The position numbers and the translations under genes were made by a program. Below, piece by piece: positions 54,177-64,000 of a stretch of DNA of 64,000 bases. The notes under the pieces were generated by a model. That model did no database searches and was not told the origin of the DNA. It was given only the letters and a program-made list of their open reading frames with translations. This DNA is from Hermatobates lingyangjiaoensis. Its lineage: Eukaryota; Arthropoda; Insecta; Hemiptera; Hermatobatidae. Every line of letters starts with the position of its first letter. Position 1 is the stretch's first letter. Location: assembly GCA_026182355.1 (NCBI GenBank), contig JAPFBL010000034.1:372001-436000 (forward strand), read 5' to 3'.

Positions 54177-57100
54177 TTAAAGCTTGGCCGGAAGGCTGAC
54201 ACAAAGTACATCTTTTAATTTATCAAGACATTCTTCAAGTGTTTCCTTAAATGTGACAGGGTTTGTTTCTGGACTCGAATTATAGGCAGTAACACCAAAG
54301 TTGATGTTGCAATCCCTTGGATTATAGCAACAACCGTAACCATCTTCAGTGATAGGGCCGTAGACCATGAAACCATCTTGCTTCGAGGGTACCTGGGCAA
54401 AACACAAACCTATTATATTACAATAATCGGTCATAAAACTCACACATTTAACAAGCAGTTTCGGATACTGTCCATCTTCCGGAGTAAAACTCAATTTTCA
54501 GTGAGTTATCCTTTATCTGTATAGCTCTAAATAGATTTTTACTATTTTATGACCTATCTGTTGCATGCTTACTTTACTTTTCCACCAATTAGAAAATCTA
54601 TGGTGGAAATCATATATTTTTTAACTTTCATAACTTTTTCTTAACTGTCTCTTTTGTCTTTTTGCTAATACCCGTGATTATACCAGTGGTTTAAATCAGT
54701 CAATTGTCGTCTAGTTAGTTTGTTCATTTACTCATCTTATGAACCTTTTTTACGTCTAAATATGTTTAAAGCTTCTATTATTATCAGTTTTGGTCTTTGA
54801 TTGTAGTAAGTCCATCGAGTTCTCCATATTATCAGGTTCATAACTTGATGTTAGGAAAAAGACGAAGGGACAGGCAATAGACGTACGTAGAAGTCTGAGA
54901 CAGTAAACAATTAAAAGTGAAAGAAATTTATGATTTGCGAGAAAGTAAAGTAATAGAATGTTTAATAAACTTTTTGATGTTGTTTAAAGAAAAGCTAACA
55001 AGTCTACAAGGATCGGGCAAGATATTTTCACACAAGAAAAAAATCTTGCCAGATTTGTATTTGAACCTTTAGTGATAGCGGCAAGCACACCATCTGATAT
55101 ATCATACTGAACTTCCACAATACTTAGACCTAAATATGTCAGAATATACTTTCATCTTTATTACACACTTTTCTACTTGCACCTATGGTAGCACTAAAGA
55201 CCTTTCACCAAATTGAGTTATCCTTTAAGGAACAACTTGGGTAGTAATGGAGTGATTAAGCGCCACTAATAGCCTCTAATACTCAACTCCGACTTTCGGC
55301 CTTCACGAGGATACCCTGTTAAGCTGCTATATGCAGGGACAAACGAAAGAGGAGGAGAAAGTGATCAGGGACTGGGCCTGACCACCTTCGTTTCCCATCC
55401 TTCCTAATCTCAAATCCCCTCCTTTTATCCCAGCCCCAATCTAAGGTGTTATGCGATCCGTGACGAAGGATGGATGATAAAGGGGTTTCTGTATTATGAA
55501 CGGAGCCTCAAGGGCACCAGGTGACCCCCTTGAGTATATAGCCTTACTCCGGTGTGCGGTGCTCTGCCGGGGCGGACAAAATACCACCGATAGAGCTTCA
55601 GAGATTTTCCCCTGTAAGGAGAAGGAAGTCCGGAGACCATCCTCCGGAAGCGCAAAGGGTCCAAAGGTGCTAACTAGTGGGAACCTCCCACATGTGCACC
55701 TGAGGACCCGAAGAAGAAGAAGAAGAAAGGAAGTTACTTTCTCCCGAAACGTAGGGAGCCTGAATGGACATTATCAATGATGGTTTGTGCAGATTCTGCA
55801 AACAGAAACAAACACCGTTGCACCTGCTGACTGACTGTAAGGTGACTTGCTGCACAGAGGTACGTGCTTCTGGACACTCAACAAACCATAGAAAAACTTT
55901 TATCGCTGGGACCAGCAAAAGTGCTGAGCTTCTTGGAGGCGTTGAAGCTAACTACTGGGGTACTTAAGTACAGAAGAGGGGAAGCACAATAGTTTTTTTT
56001 TTTAAGACGCAGTGCTATAGTCACCCTCAAATAATGAAAATAAAATAAATAAAAATAAGGAACAACTGCAGGAACTTGTATTATGGTGGTTTTGTTTGAA
56101 ATAAAAAATAGCACGACAGTTATTATAATACTGAATGTTGGCCACATGAAAAATATGTAATGATATTGCATTCATGATGCTTACCTGACTCGTTGAGAGT
56201 CTGAAATGGGTGCTTTTGGTAAAGGCTGCATCACAGTAAATATCTGGCTTGCCCAGGTTGCATTCTTCAGCAATCAGGCGTAACCCTAACAGATGTCTAT
56301 CGATCCCTTTCATATTCATAGCCTGAAAAAATTTACACAATAAAGGAAAAATACATTATAATAATATTTTTTCTTACACCCAGTTTCTAGTTGAGTCGCT
56401 GAGGCAATGGTCTTCCATGATCTATATAGAACGTTTAAAATTCAGTAATTATTGATTTAAGCAATTATTAATCAAGTACCGTTATTAATAATTGAAGTAT
56501 AATGTGGGGATGATGATATGTAAAAGGTAGTTTATATCCCATAAGGATGTGTTGGTAGTCCACAGTTGGAAAAAACACATATTTGACCAATGGGTCCCGT
56601 TACTCCTACTTATAAAGGAACGGAATCCATGCAGTTTCGTCCTCCCAGTAAGACTTCTGGAGAAGATTTTCTATCTTGTCTACATATCCCAAACAAGAAA
56701 TGTAGAGTATTTACCACAATTCTAACCCCAAACTTTCTTAAGTAATGATAAGATAGATATTAACTACAATATCTGATTTGGTCCTATACTCTGGATTGTG
56801 ACCATACTGGATAATATTTCAAAACAGAGTAGGCCTTTCTACGTGAAAGGTTCTTCACACCGTCCCGGAGAAATTATAAATTTCTAACCATTGGAACACG
56901 TGGATCGTGTTAGCATGACTCATCATAAAAAACTTTAAAGGTTTTTTAAATTAAAAAAAACAAACCCACCAAGGGTTAAACAGAAAATACCATTTGAGGA
57001 AACTTAAGATTAAAAAAATATTGAAGCTAAAAGTTAGTATAATGTCCTCGTGGATAAAATTTATTAGAAGTACTCAATATTCTACTCTTCGATATACTAA

Positions 57101-60100
57101 CCTACTTATCTGTAAATACTTTTGTGTAACTTAAGAAAGTCCCGGTGGTACTGGGATATTCTCCAAAGATAAATAATAAAATAAATAAACAAATAAATCT
57201 AACAATAACATAGGTCAAATAAAGTATACGAGAAAGATATGTTAATTATGTAAAACACAAAAAATACGATAAATAAAATGAAATGCCAGGAAGATGAGTA
57301 GGAATTAAAATTTTTATTCTAGATTGGTCCCGCATCTTCCACTATTGTCTTATGTTTACAAATCTGAAAAACTCCTGGATTGAAATATATATCCAGTACA
57401 TATTTTAATTATTCAACACCAGTTGAAACTTTGTATCATCGTATTTTTACAACTGTACTTGTTTATGCATTAACCTGTTTTGATATTAGGACGTGCGCCC
57501 GGCTTTTTCACCCATTACGAATAATAGCAGAACAGATCGATGCTTTTAGAGTGAAAGCTCTTTCGCAGCATCTCGGCGGCACCAAGCTCTAGCCGAGAAT
57601 AGAATCAATGTTAGCCTCCGAGAAACGCCCCCGAGGTGGGCTGCGCGGAGGCGAGCTTCCGCGACCATACATCACAAACAATATTTAAGTGTAGCACAAA
57701 ATGAATAAACCAAGACCTCGCCAAAATTAGAAAAAAAACAGAAATGTTAATTAAGGTTTACTCATTGATACTGCAGTACTATTACCATACCTCCTCAGTC
57801 ATTTTTTTGTGATTGTCGATGGCTTGTCGAAGTGCTTTCCCTTTACTTAAATCTGGCACGCAAGGATCTGCCATGGCCTGAACTGCTCGCAAAGACATTT
57901 CATTGCACGATCTAATCGTTTCAGTCCTTCCTCTTATAAACTTCCTTAAGCTACCAGTCTCGTATTGCGCTCCGGGAACATCATGCATTCTGAAACCATT
58001 TCAAAACATTTTAACAATAATGTTTAAAACAAAACTAATGATAATAATCCCTAATTAAATACACTCTTGCAGTATGAATGACAATTATTATTTTCACTTA
58101 CATACTGCTAAAAAATTTAGTTTTTAATTACTTAAATACCGGAACTCTGAAGTCGAAATCTGAAACCATAGACTCATATCTATAGAAATTTAAAGGACAT
58201 TTTACAAACAACTTCGTTTATAATAATAACAGTGTAGCAAAAAATGAAGTTACTTTAAACTCGGGATCCCCTGTTGGTGTTAGTCATACAAACGATAAAA
58301 CAGTAGTTTCAATTTTATGAACTAAATGTTCTTTATTTGCTTGAAAATTGGTACGGCCTTCTCAATTACTGTATTCATTTAGAGATACGTAATCCACTGC
58401 TGTTTCAAATGTGACAATTCAACGATAGTATGAACACTTGTATTAATACTATAATTTGTAACGATTTTTTTATGTAATATTTATAATTGCTTAAACTAAA
58501 CAAAATTAGACAAAAATTCATGACTAGTTTTGAAACGACAATTGAAAAAACAAACGATTACTACAAATAAACGTTTTCAAAAACATTTCCTCAGATTCCA
58601 TCAAAACTGACTATGTCTAACAACCCTGTGTGTCATGAAAATGTATCCCAGATGACAGTTTGCTGTAGTGCAGACTTCCCCTACTGCAGTGTGAATGACA
58701 ATTAATTATTCTTTCCAATTACATACTGCTAAAATATCTAGTTTTTAATTACTTAAATACCGGGACTCAGAGGGCGGTATTAATAGAAATTACTATGAAT
58801 CGGAGTCTAAAACTATAATAATTAATTACAGTAATAATTACAGTTTTACCCTACATATACTAAACCTTAAAGTACAGTTATCACTGTAACAGCAATTAAA
58901 ATGTTTATATTGTGATTAGTTAAAACACAAGAATTTCCAGGCTCAATCATAAAATCAAAATGTACTAATGACATTAATTATGTTAGTTCAATAATATACA
59001 CACACAATAACAAAAAAGCCATTGCTATTCCTACATTCTGTACAAAGATATTAATCCATTCCTAGTTTTACATTACACTCTACTGACCATACAGTTGACA
59101 TTCTTACTTCGAGCAACCCAAACCGTATGTTTGTAGTTTTAACAAAGTTTTTGTTAATAATTGTTTATTATACCAATTATTTATAATTATTTACTGTTAT
59201 TGAATTCAGATATACAACTGAAGGGGGTGTGAATCAGTGACCTGAAAATGTAAAAATCGGGTAACGAAACTTTAGAGGTACTCGTATATATATCATGAAC
59301 ATTTTACAGGTGCCATAAAGCCATAAAAACAATCTGTTGTGTTTTACAATTTAAATTGGATAAACTGATTGATTCTACTCGGTGAACATCAATTTTCCAG
59401 AAAGTTATGATCACCTGATTAGAGAGCAGTCTCTTCCCTTAACAGGTATTTTAATAATCTAACAGTAGAAATTTTAGGAGTGCCCTTCGTACAACAGTAA
59501 CTGTATTTTTAGTTTAATCAAAATTGAAATAAGAGGAATTACGATAAAAGACTTTCTTTATGCAAAATTATCTCTTACAATATACTTCTTCAAAAAAAAA
59601 AAAAAAAAAAAACTTACCTGAAATATATAGTTTTCTAGGTATAGTTTTCTATTTCTAGGTATCTCCTAGTTTCATATTGGAAATATAAAACTTTGAAAAA
59701 TGATTCTAATAAAGTTACTGCTAACAAATATGGCGCAGATTCAACTGAGGCAAGATAGGAATATTTAATTCTTCGTTACACTCAGAATTTTAATCTAACT
59801 TCATAAAAAAATTGTATATTAATTAATTCATTTTAAAGTTGATGCTTTTTATAACTTTATAATCTCCTTCATCATTCCAGGAAAACCAATATTAAAGGAA
59901 AGTAATTTATTTGAAATATTTTTTAAAAATTAAATTAAATAAAAAAGAATTAAAACAAAGGTCACACAGAGATAGAAACAAGCATAACTGTTATACCTGT
60001 TCCTACCTCTGTATTACTTTTGTTGTAACAATTTTTTATTTAAAAAATAAAAATCCCTAGCCGTACATGGTACCCTTCAAATAAGAAACAAAACTAAAAA

Positions 60101-63100
60101 CCTTAAAATAAGAAATCAAATAATCAAGGTATAAAAAATATCTATATATATATCTTACAAAGTTTCGAATAAAACCCAGTAAAGGAAACAAATCAAATTT
60201 CATAATATGCAAATTATGTATGTAAAAACAGAATGCAATTATTTCTAGTTAAGAAGAAGCAGTTAAACCACACACGGTTAATATCAGTTATCTCATCAAT
60301 TTAAAACTCTATTAGATTTTTCTTTCACACACTATATACTACCTCTATACTTCCTAAATTTGACATTCTGTCTTACAGGTTTTAATACAAAAATCAGCAA
60401 TAATTTACCTGCTAAAAGCCATTTGAATTGCAATCTGAATGAAAGCATCTGGACTCACTTTCAATTCTTTCAGCAGATCTTTTCCAAACTGAAGGAAATT
60501 AAAGCAACACATGTCAAGGTTGGTCACAAGACTGTAACAGAAAATAAAATGTTTATTTCCCATGTTGAGTAGTAAACATCGTCTCATACAAATCTTATTT
60601 AATACATTTTAAAATTACTATTAATTCTATAATCACAAATTAGATGGCGACCCCCTACAAGGTCCTCAGTTTTAGGACTACTTAGTGCCCATATGGGCTC
60701 AGTCGTCCCCCTCCGAAGAGGGAAGTACCCGTTCCCCCGGGCCAGGGCTCATTAAGAATGAGTACCAGTATAGGAGCATTTGCCAATAAATGCTCCCACC
60801 CACTGGTGAGGGCCGGAGGTCTAGCTCCTCCTTGGTGTTATGCAGACACCCACCCGAGAAGATACTGCTTCTCACACAGCGACACATCACATACGATCAT
60901 TTGTGTCTACTCTACCTGAGTAAGGAACCACAGCCACCACGAGTCCGACCGCATGACGAGGCATGAGTGACAACCTGATAGTTCGAAGAGATAGATAAGG
61001 TGAAAAGTAAAATTAATAAAATAATATGAAAATCACTCATGGGCTTGGAGCCTCGTCCCCGTGGTACCGAAAATATTTTAAGAGCTCTCGGGTGGAACTC
61101 CGGACCTAAGTCCTACTGAACAGCTATTGGCAGCTGTGTGGGTCAGTGGCCCTTGGAATATGAAAATCAATCTTCGGAAGATTCACATTCAGAAAGTTAA
61201 TCTTGCTCTGAAGTAAGATAATGTTTAATGTAATGAGCTCTAAAGAATTAATAAATAATGATTAATCTTCTGAAGATTCATTTTCTGAGTTTAGTGATAG
61301 CTCTAGAAATAAGTTACGGTGGTAAGGGTTGATGTTACCATAGTCTGATTTTAGTCTTTTCAGGATTAGTGTTGTCGCAAATTTCTTGAAACATTTTAGT
61401 ATTTTTTCTGATTTCAGCAGTTTATGGGGCTCTGGTGGCCATGGTCAGCTTCCAAGGGATTGTAGTTGTAAATGAAAATTAAATCTGATACCATTGTATT
61501 TGCTGCAGAAGAATAGTAGATGAAATGGGTTGTCAATTTCTCCTTTGTTACAGTCTTTACAGAAAGGATTGTTCGATGATTTTATATGATAGAGAAATGA
61601 GTACTTTGATAATCTTGAGAACCTAGCATTCACTGGTGTCAGGGACCTAAATCATGTGTTTATTGTTCTCTCAAGATAGTTCAAGTAGACCAGATACAAA
61701 GGGAAATAACCCTTTTCTTCAATTTCGGTATTACAAGGGACCAGCTTATTGTCTATGTAGGTTGTCTTCTGGCCATTGAAACCTAGCCTAACATATTAAA
61801 TATTAGAAAACTTTGAATTTTCATTTCTTCTAACGTAAAATTCATGTTTTTATGAAAAACAAAAGGATAACTTCCATATAATATACTTCTTTTTTTTTTA
61901 TACTAATATATAGTGATAATCAACGAGTTTTACAAGACTCGATCATGGGATTTTATAGTAATAAAGGAGTAACGGAAAGTGGCGTCACGTTCGGTGAAGA
62001 GTTACTTTATAAACAGATTAGAACTTATTTAAACCATGTTAGCTTCTGTATATCAGTAACTATTAAACCTGTCCCGTTGTTATCGTTTTTAAATAGAGTT
62101 ATCAACATCAGACCAAGTTAGCCGTATCAATGCTAGATACTATACCAAGGGCTAAAGGAGTCGAAACTATTCCTATAAGCACATTAAGACTAACTAATTA
62201 ATGTCCATGTTAAGTCAAGCGTCAAACAATTCCAAATAATACACCTTTCATCCAACGTTTCGTCTATATTTTTAGACATTTTCAGGTCTACATGAATACA
62301 AATTAATTGCAATAACATGCAAAAATAATGTAATTTATTTTTTAATGTTTCTTTAAAAAAAACCTTTAACCCAACATTTTCCTTATATTTCTAAACATCT
62401 TTAGGTCTACATGAATACAGAATTAATTTCAATATCATGAAAAAATTTAATTTATTCATGTCTAGAAATATAGACGAAACGTTGGATTAAATGTGTTTGG
62501 TTTTTTTTTTTTTTTTTTTTTTTGAGAAATGTTTGACGCAGGATAATGTTTGTTAAATATTTGTAACAAAATATTTTGTTAAAATATTTTCCTTTATTTT
62601 ATTAACAAAGAAAAATAATGTTAATGCAAATAATTACATTTAATGTAGTCATCTTTAAATCATTACTAAAGTCATTTACATTCTCTTTAAGGAAAATCGT
62701 TAAGTGTTAATCATGACTTCAGAAAAAACCCAAATAAATAATTAAGTTGAACTTACGCATCTACATTGACCTCAGCCCTTGTAATGGCTTCCTTAACGTT
62801 CTCGTTCAAATTAAAAGTCAATTCACATGGTTCATAAGGTTTCCCAGGTTCTGCATACGGAATCTTTTTCTCCCTAAGAAGTAAAAAAAGAAAACCAATA
62901 AGTATAATATCTTTATCATAATTATATTCTTTTTTTAAAAAAAAAAAAATAAATAACTCACAGTTGAGGAACAATGTGATCCATAAGGTTGGCAATTACC
63001 CCACCCTCTGCAGGACTGTGTTCATAGCAAATTCCAACTCCTCCATCACGGGAAATAACAAACTGAAAAAAAGGTTTAGACATTATAGCCAAATATGTGT

Positions 63101-63425
63101 GGGTTCAATTACAACAATACATTTATTGTGAAATTATCACTCAATACATATCACTACCGAAAAATTAATATTCAATAAGTTATGATCTTTATGATTACAG
63201 TTATCAAACGCACTAAAGTAAAATGAATTGCGAGGAAATTCAAACAAACCTGTATGGTTTTGTCAAACCAACGATTGCCAGAGTTCATAGCCGGCCCTCC
63301 ACCATGAAGTACTTGCAGACCTGTCGTTGTCATGTTGTTCATGCCAGGAGACGGGCAGACTGTGTCCAAGCATACAATGAAAGCAGCTTCTTCTATTGCC
63401 TTCAAACTTTCTTTTGTTTTACAGT
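54177..63425 (-). CDS. CRAT: Carnitine O-acetyltransferase, 3' seven exons (5' part outside window)
   Basis: CRAT exchanges acetyl groups between CoA and carnitine in mitochondria and peroxisomes. Exons on the minus strand: 63250-63425, 62962-63062, 62757-62873, 60409-60531, 57791-57989, 56185-56322 and 54177-54392, all in consistent phase, about 355 residues, the C-terminal half of a roughly 620-residue protein. Landmarks in order: LHGGG and NSGNRWFDKTIQ; FVISRDGGVGICYEHSPAEG with the catalytic histidine in EHSPAEG; KVSPDAFIQIAIQMAF; GRTETIRSCNEMS; GIDRHLLGLRL; THFRLSTSQVPSK with the conserved STSQ; YGPITEDGYGCCYNPRDCNI. The final tripeptide AKL is a peroxisomal targeting signal also seen at the end of vertebrate CRAT. 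GRTETIRS favours a carnitine over a choline enzyme. The upstream exons lie beyond 63425, probably past 64000. Confidence 0.93.
55240..55995 (+). mobile_element. LINE 3' fragment in CRAT intron
   Basis: A GC-richer insert. The block 55496-55760 reads as rearranged LINE sequence; 55764-55967 encodes DIINDGLCRFCKQKQTPLHL, then TDCKVTCCTEVRASGH and ends in a stop. CxxC...HLLTDC is the zinc-knuckle tail of non-LTR ORF2 proteins. A T-rich run follows at 55990. The same protein tail appears at 32215-32600. Confidence 0.65.
57480..57680. repeat. GC-rich repeat Z, copy 1
   Basis: It matches 63660-63850 in inverted orientation: AGATCGATGCTTTTAG, GTGAAAGCTCTTTCG, CATCTCGG and GAGGCGAGCTTC are shared. 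It lies in a CRAT intron. Family unknown; possibly part of a non-LTR element. Confidence 0.7.
59590..59611. repeat. Poly(A) run
   Basis: About twenty A in a CRAT intron, possibly a retroposon tail on the plus strand, though no element body was recognised to its left. Confidence 0.6.
60640..61180. mobile_element. GC-rich LINE-like debris in CRAT intron
   Basis: Base composition changes sharply to GC-rich between about 60645 and 60990, with GGGCTCAGTCGTCCCCCTCC and CCGTTCCCCCGGGCC. A second segment at 61040-61170 has CTCGTCCCCGTGGTACC. These resemble 5' regions of non-LTR elements, but no protein is readable, so the label is tentative. Confidence 0.4.
61245..61800 (-). mobile_element. Decayed non-LTR retrotransposon fragment
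   Basis: The minus strand reads GFNGQKTTYIDNKLVP, FPLYLVYLNYLERTINT, a stop, then NARFSRLSKYSFLYHIKSSN, PFCKDCNKGEIDNPFHLLFF and CSKYN. CxxC(n)HLLFFC is the zinc-knuckle signature after the reverse transcriptase or RNase H of several LINE clades. At least one stop interrupts it. Confidence 0.6.
62240..62490. repeat. Ribozyme-like hairpin repeats, family E, three copies
   Basis: Minus strand at about 62256-62290: CTGAAAA, T, GTCTA, loop, TAGAC, GAAACGTTGG. A second decayed copy lies at 62370-62415 and an inverted one on the plus strand at 62459-62487 (GTCTAGAAATATAGAC, GAAACGTTGG). The spacing and inverted order resemble the foldbacks of families A-D. A T-run (62501-62524) follows. Confidence 0.6.
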
Positions 63426-63499
63426 CTGTTTCAACAAAAAATATTCCATAGTATTGACTCTAAGTTCTAATATTAAATAAAATTTTTAATAGAAATAAA

Positions 63500-63590
63500 A
63501 TAAACCGTCTTGCCTCGTTTATATCTACTGGAGCTATCCGACCGGTTTCGGGCGTCACCTATCTTCGAAAGGAACTTATCAAAGGAGTCG
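63500..63590 (-). repeat. Family D arm
   Basis: Minus strand: TCGAAGATAGGTGACGCCC, GAAACCGGTCGGATAGCTCC, ending ACGAGGCAAGACGG, like the arms at 30536-31000. Repeat Z copy 2 follows. Confidence 0.6.
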
Positions 63591-63659
63591 TTGTCAGCAT
63601 ATGTGGATCCAGCAGCAGGAAGAGTGCCCATTTGGCTTGTTTGTTTTTGCTTTGGTTAT

Positions 63660-63850
63660 GGTATTATGTTTTTTATGGCATGACGCGAGTGATGTAGGGT
63701 CGTAGAAGCTCGCCTCCGCGTGGTCCACCTCGGGCGTATCTCGGAGGCTTAGATAGTCTCTATTCCTAGGAAGGAGCTTGGTGCCCCCGAGATGCTGCCA
63801 AAGAGCTTTCACGCTAAAAAGCATCGATCTGTTCTGCTGTTATCCGTGAT
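63660..63850. repeat. GC-rich repeat Z, copy 2
   Basis: Inverted relative to copy 1 at 57480-57680; includes GAAGCTCGCCTCCGCG, GAGATGCTGCCAAAG and AAAAGCATCGATCTGTTCTG. It lies upstream of the first visible CRAT exon, probably in an intron. Confidence 0.7.
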
Positions 63851-64000
63851 ATGGCTGAAAAGCTGGGTAAACGTTTTAATATCAAAACAGGAAGAGTGCC
63901 CAAGATATGCTAGCGAGAGGTTTATTTATGAGATGTCTATTGGGAAGTTCGTAGCTGAGACATACCGAAGAGCCCTCACAGGAGGTCGGAAGGAGTTTTT

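Noticed and set aside
55496..55780. 94-codon open frame as a gene
   Set aside because: It sits in GC-rich LINE debris, and the same segment runs into the LINE zinc-knuckle tail in another frame.

Overview
This is a eukaryotic, strongly AT-rich nuclear segment. Genes carry many GT-AG introns and the spaces between exons are packed with old transposable elements. Jockey-type LINE remains, Helitrons, Penelope-like elements, a tRNA-derived SINE with a short TTAGG-type tail and a hAT-type MITE together point to an arthropod, probably an insect. The species cannot be named from sequence alone.

Five gene families are recognisable. (1) Two TOM20-like mitochondrial import receptor genes lie on the minus strand at 372-1743 and 14294-14926, with identical intron positions. 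(2) GANAB, the catalytic alpha subunit of ER glucosidase II, lies on the plus strand at 17024-37950. Seventeen coding exons can be read, giving about 917 codons. (3) VPS26C (DSCR3), a commander/retriever subunit, lies on the minus strand at 42017-49561; five exons are visible and the last part was not found. (4) IMMP2L, the mitochondrial inner membrane protease subunit 2, is a single coding exon on the plus strand at 49929-50438, head to head with VPS26C. (5) CRAT, carnitine O-acetyltransferase, lies on the minus strand at 54177-63425. Its 3' seven exons are visible, it ends in the peroxisomal signal AKL, and its 5' part lies beyond the window. Three of the five families act in mitochondrial import, processing or acyl metabolism; I see no sign that the neighbourhood is functional rather than accidental.

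Layout: TOM20 copy A (0.4-1.7 kb); a repeat-rich 12 kb spacer with a 1.6 kb noncoding transposon, a SINE, Penelope-like relics and two Helitron relics (2-13.3 kb); TOM20 copy B (14.3-14.9 kb); GANAB with large introns holding a second copy of the 1.6 kb transposon, a 36-bp minisatellite, a Helitron, a truncated Jockey LINE and many foldback repeats (17-38 kb); an intergenic and intronic stretch with a SINE, a hAT MITE and more foldbacks (38-45 kb); the VPS26C/IMMP2L divergent pair (42-50 kb); two tandem-repeat arrays next to a transposon terminus (51.9-53.6 kb); and CRAT with LINE debris in its introns (54-64 kb).

The most striking unexplained pattern is that at least five unrelated-looking foldback repeat families share one small core. 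It reads as a CTGANGA-like box, one extra A or T, a short hairpin stem and GAAAC or GAAAG, which resembles the conserved core of hammerhead ribozymes. Other points for a second look are a decayed duplicate of GANAB exon 11, a pair of exon-like repeats whose similarity begins exactly at an AG splice acceptor, and a possible second small ORF on the IMMP2L transcript.
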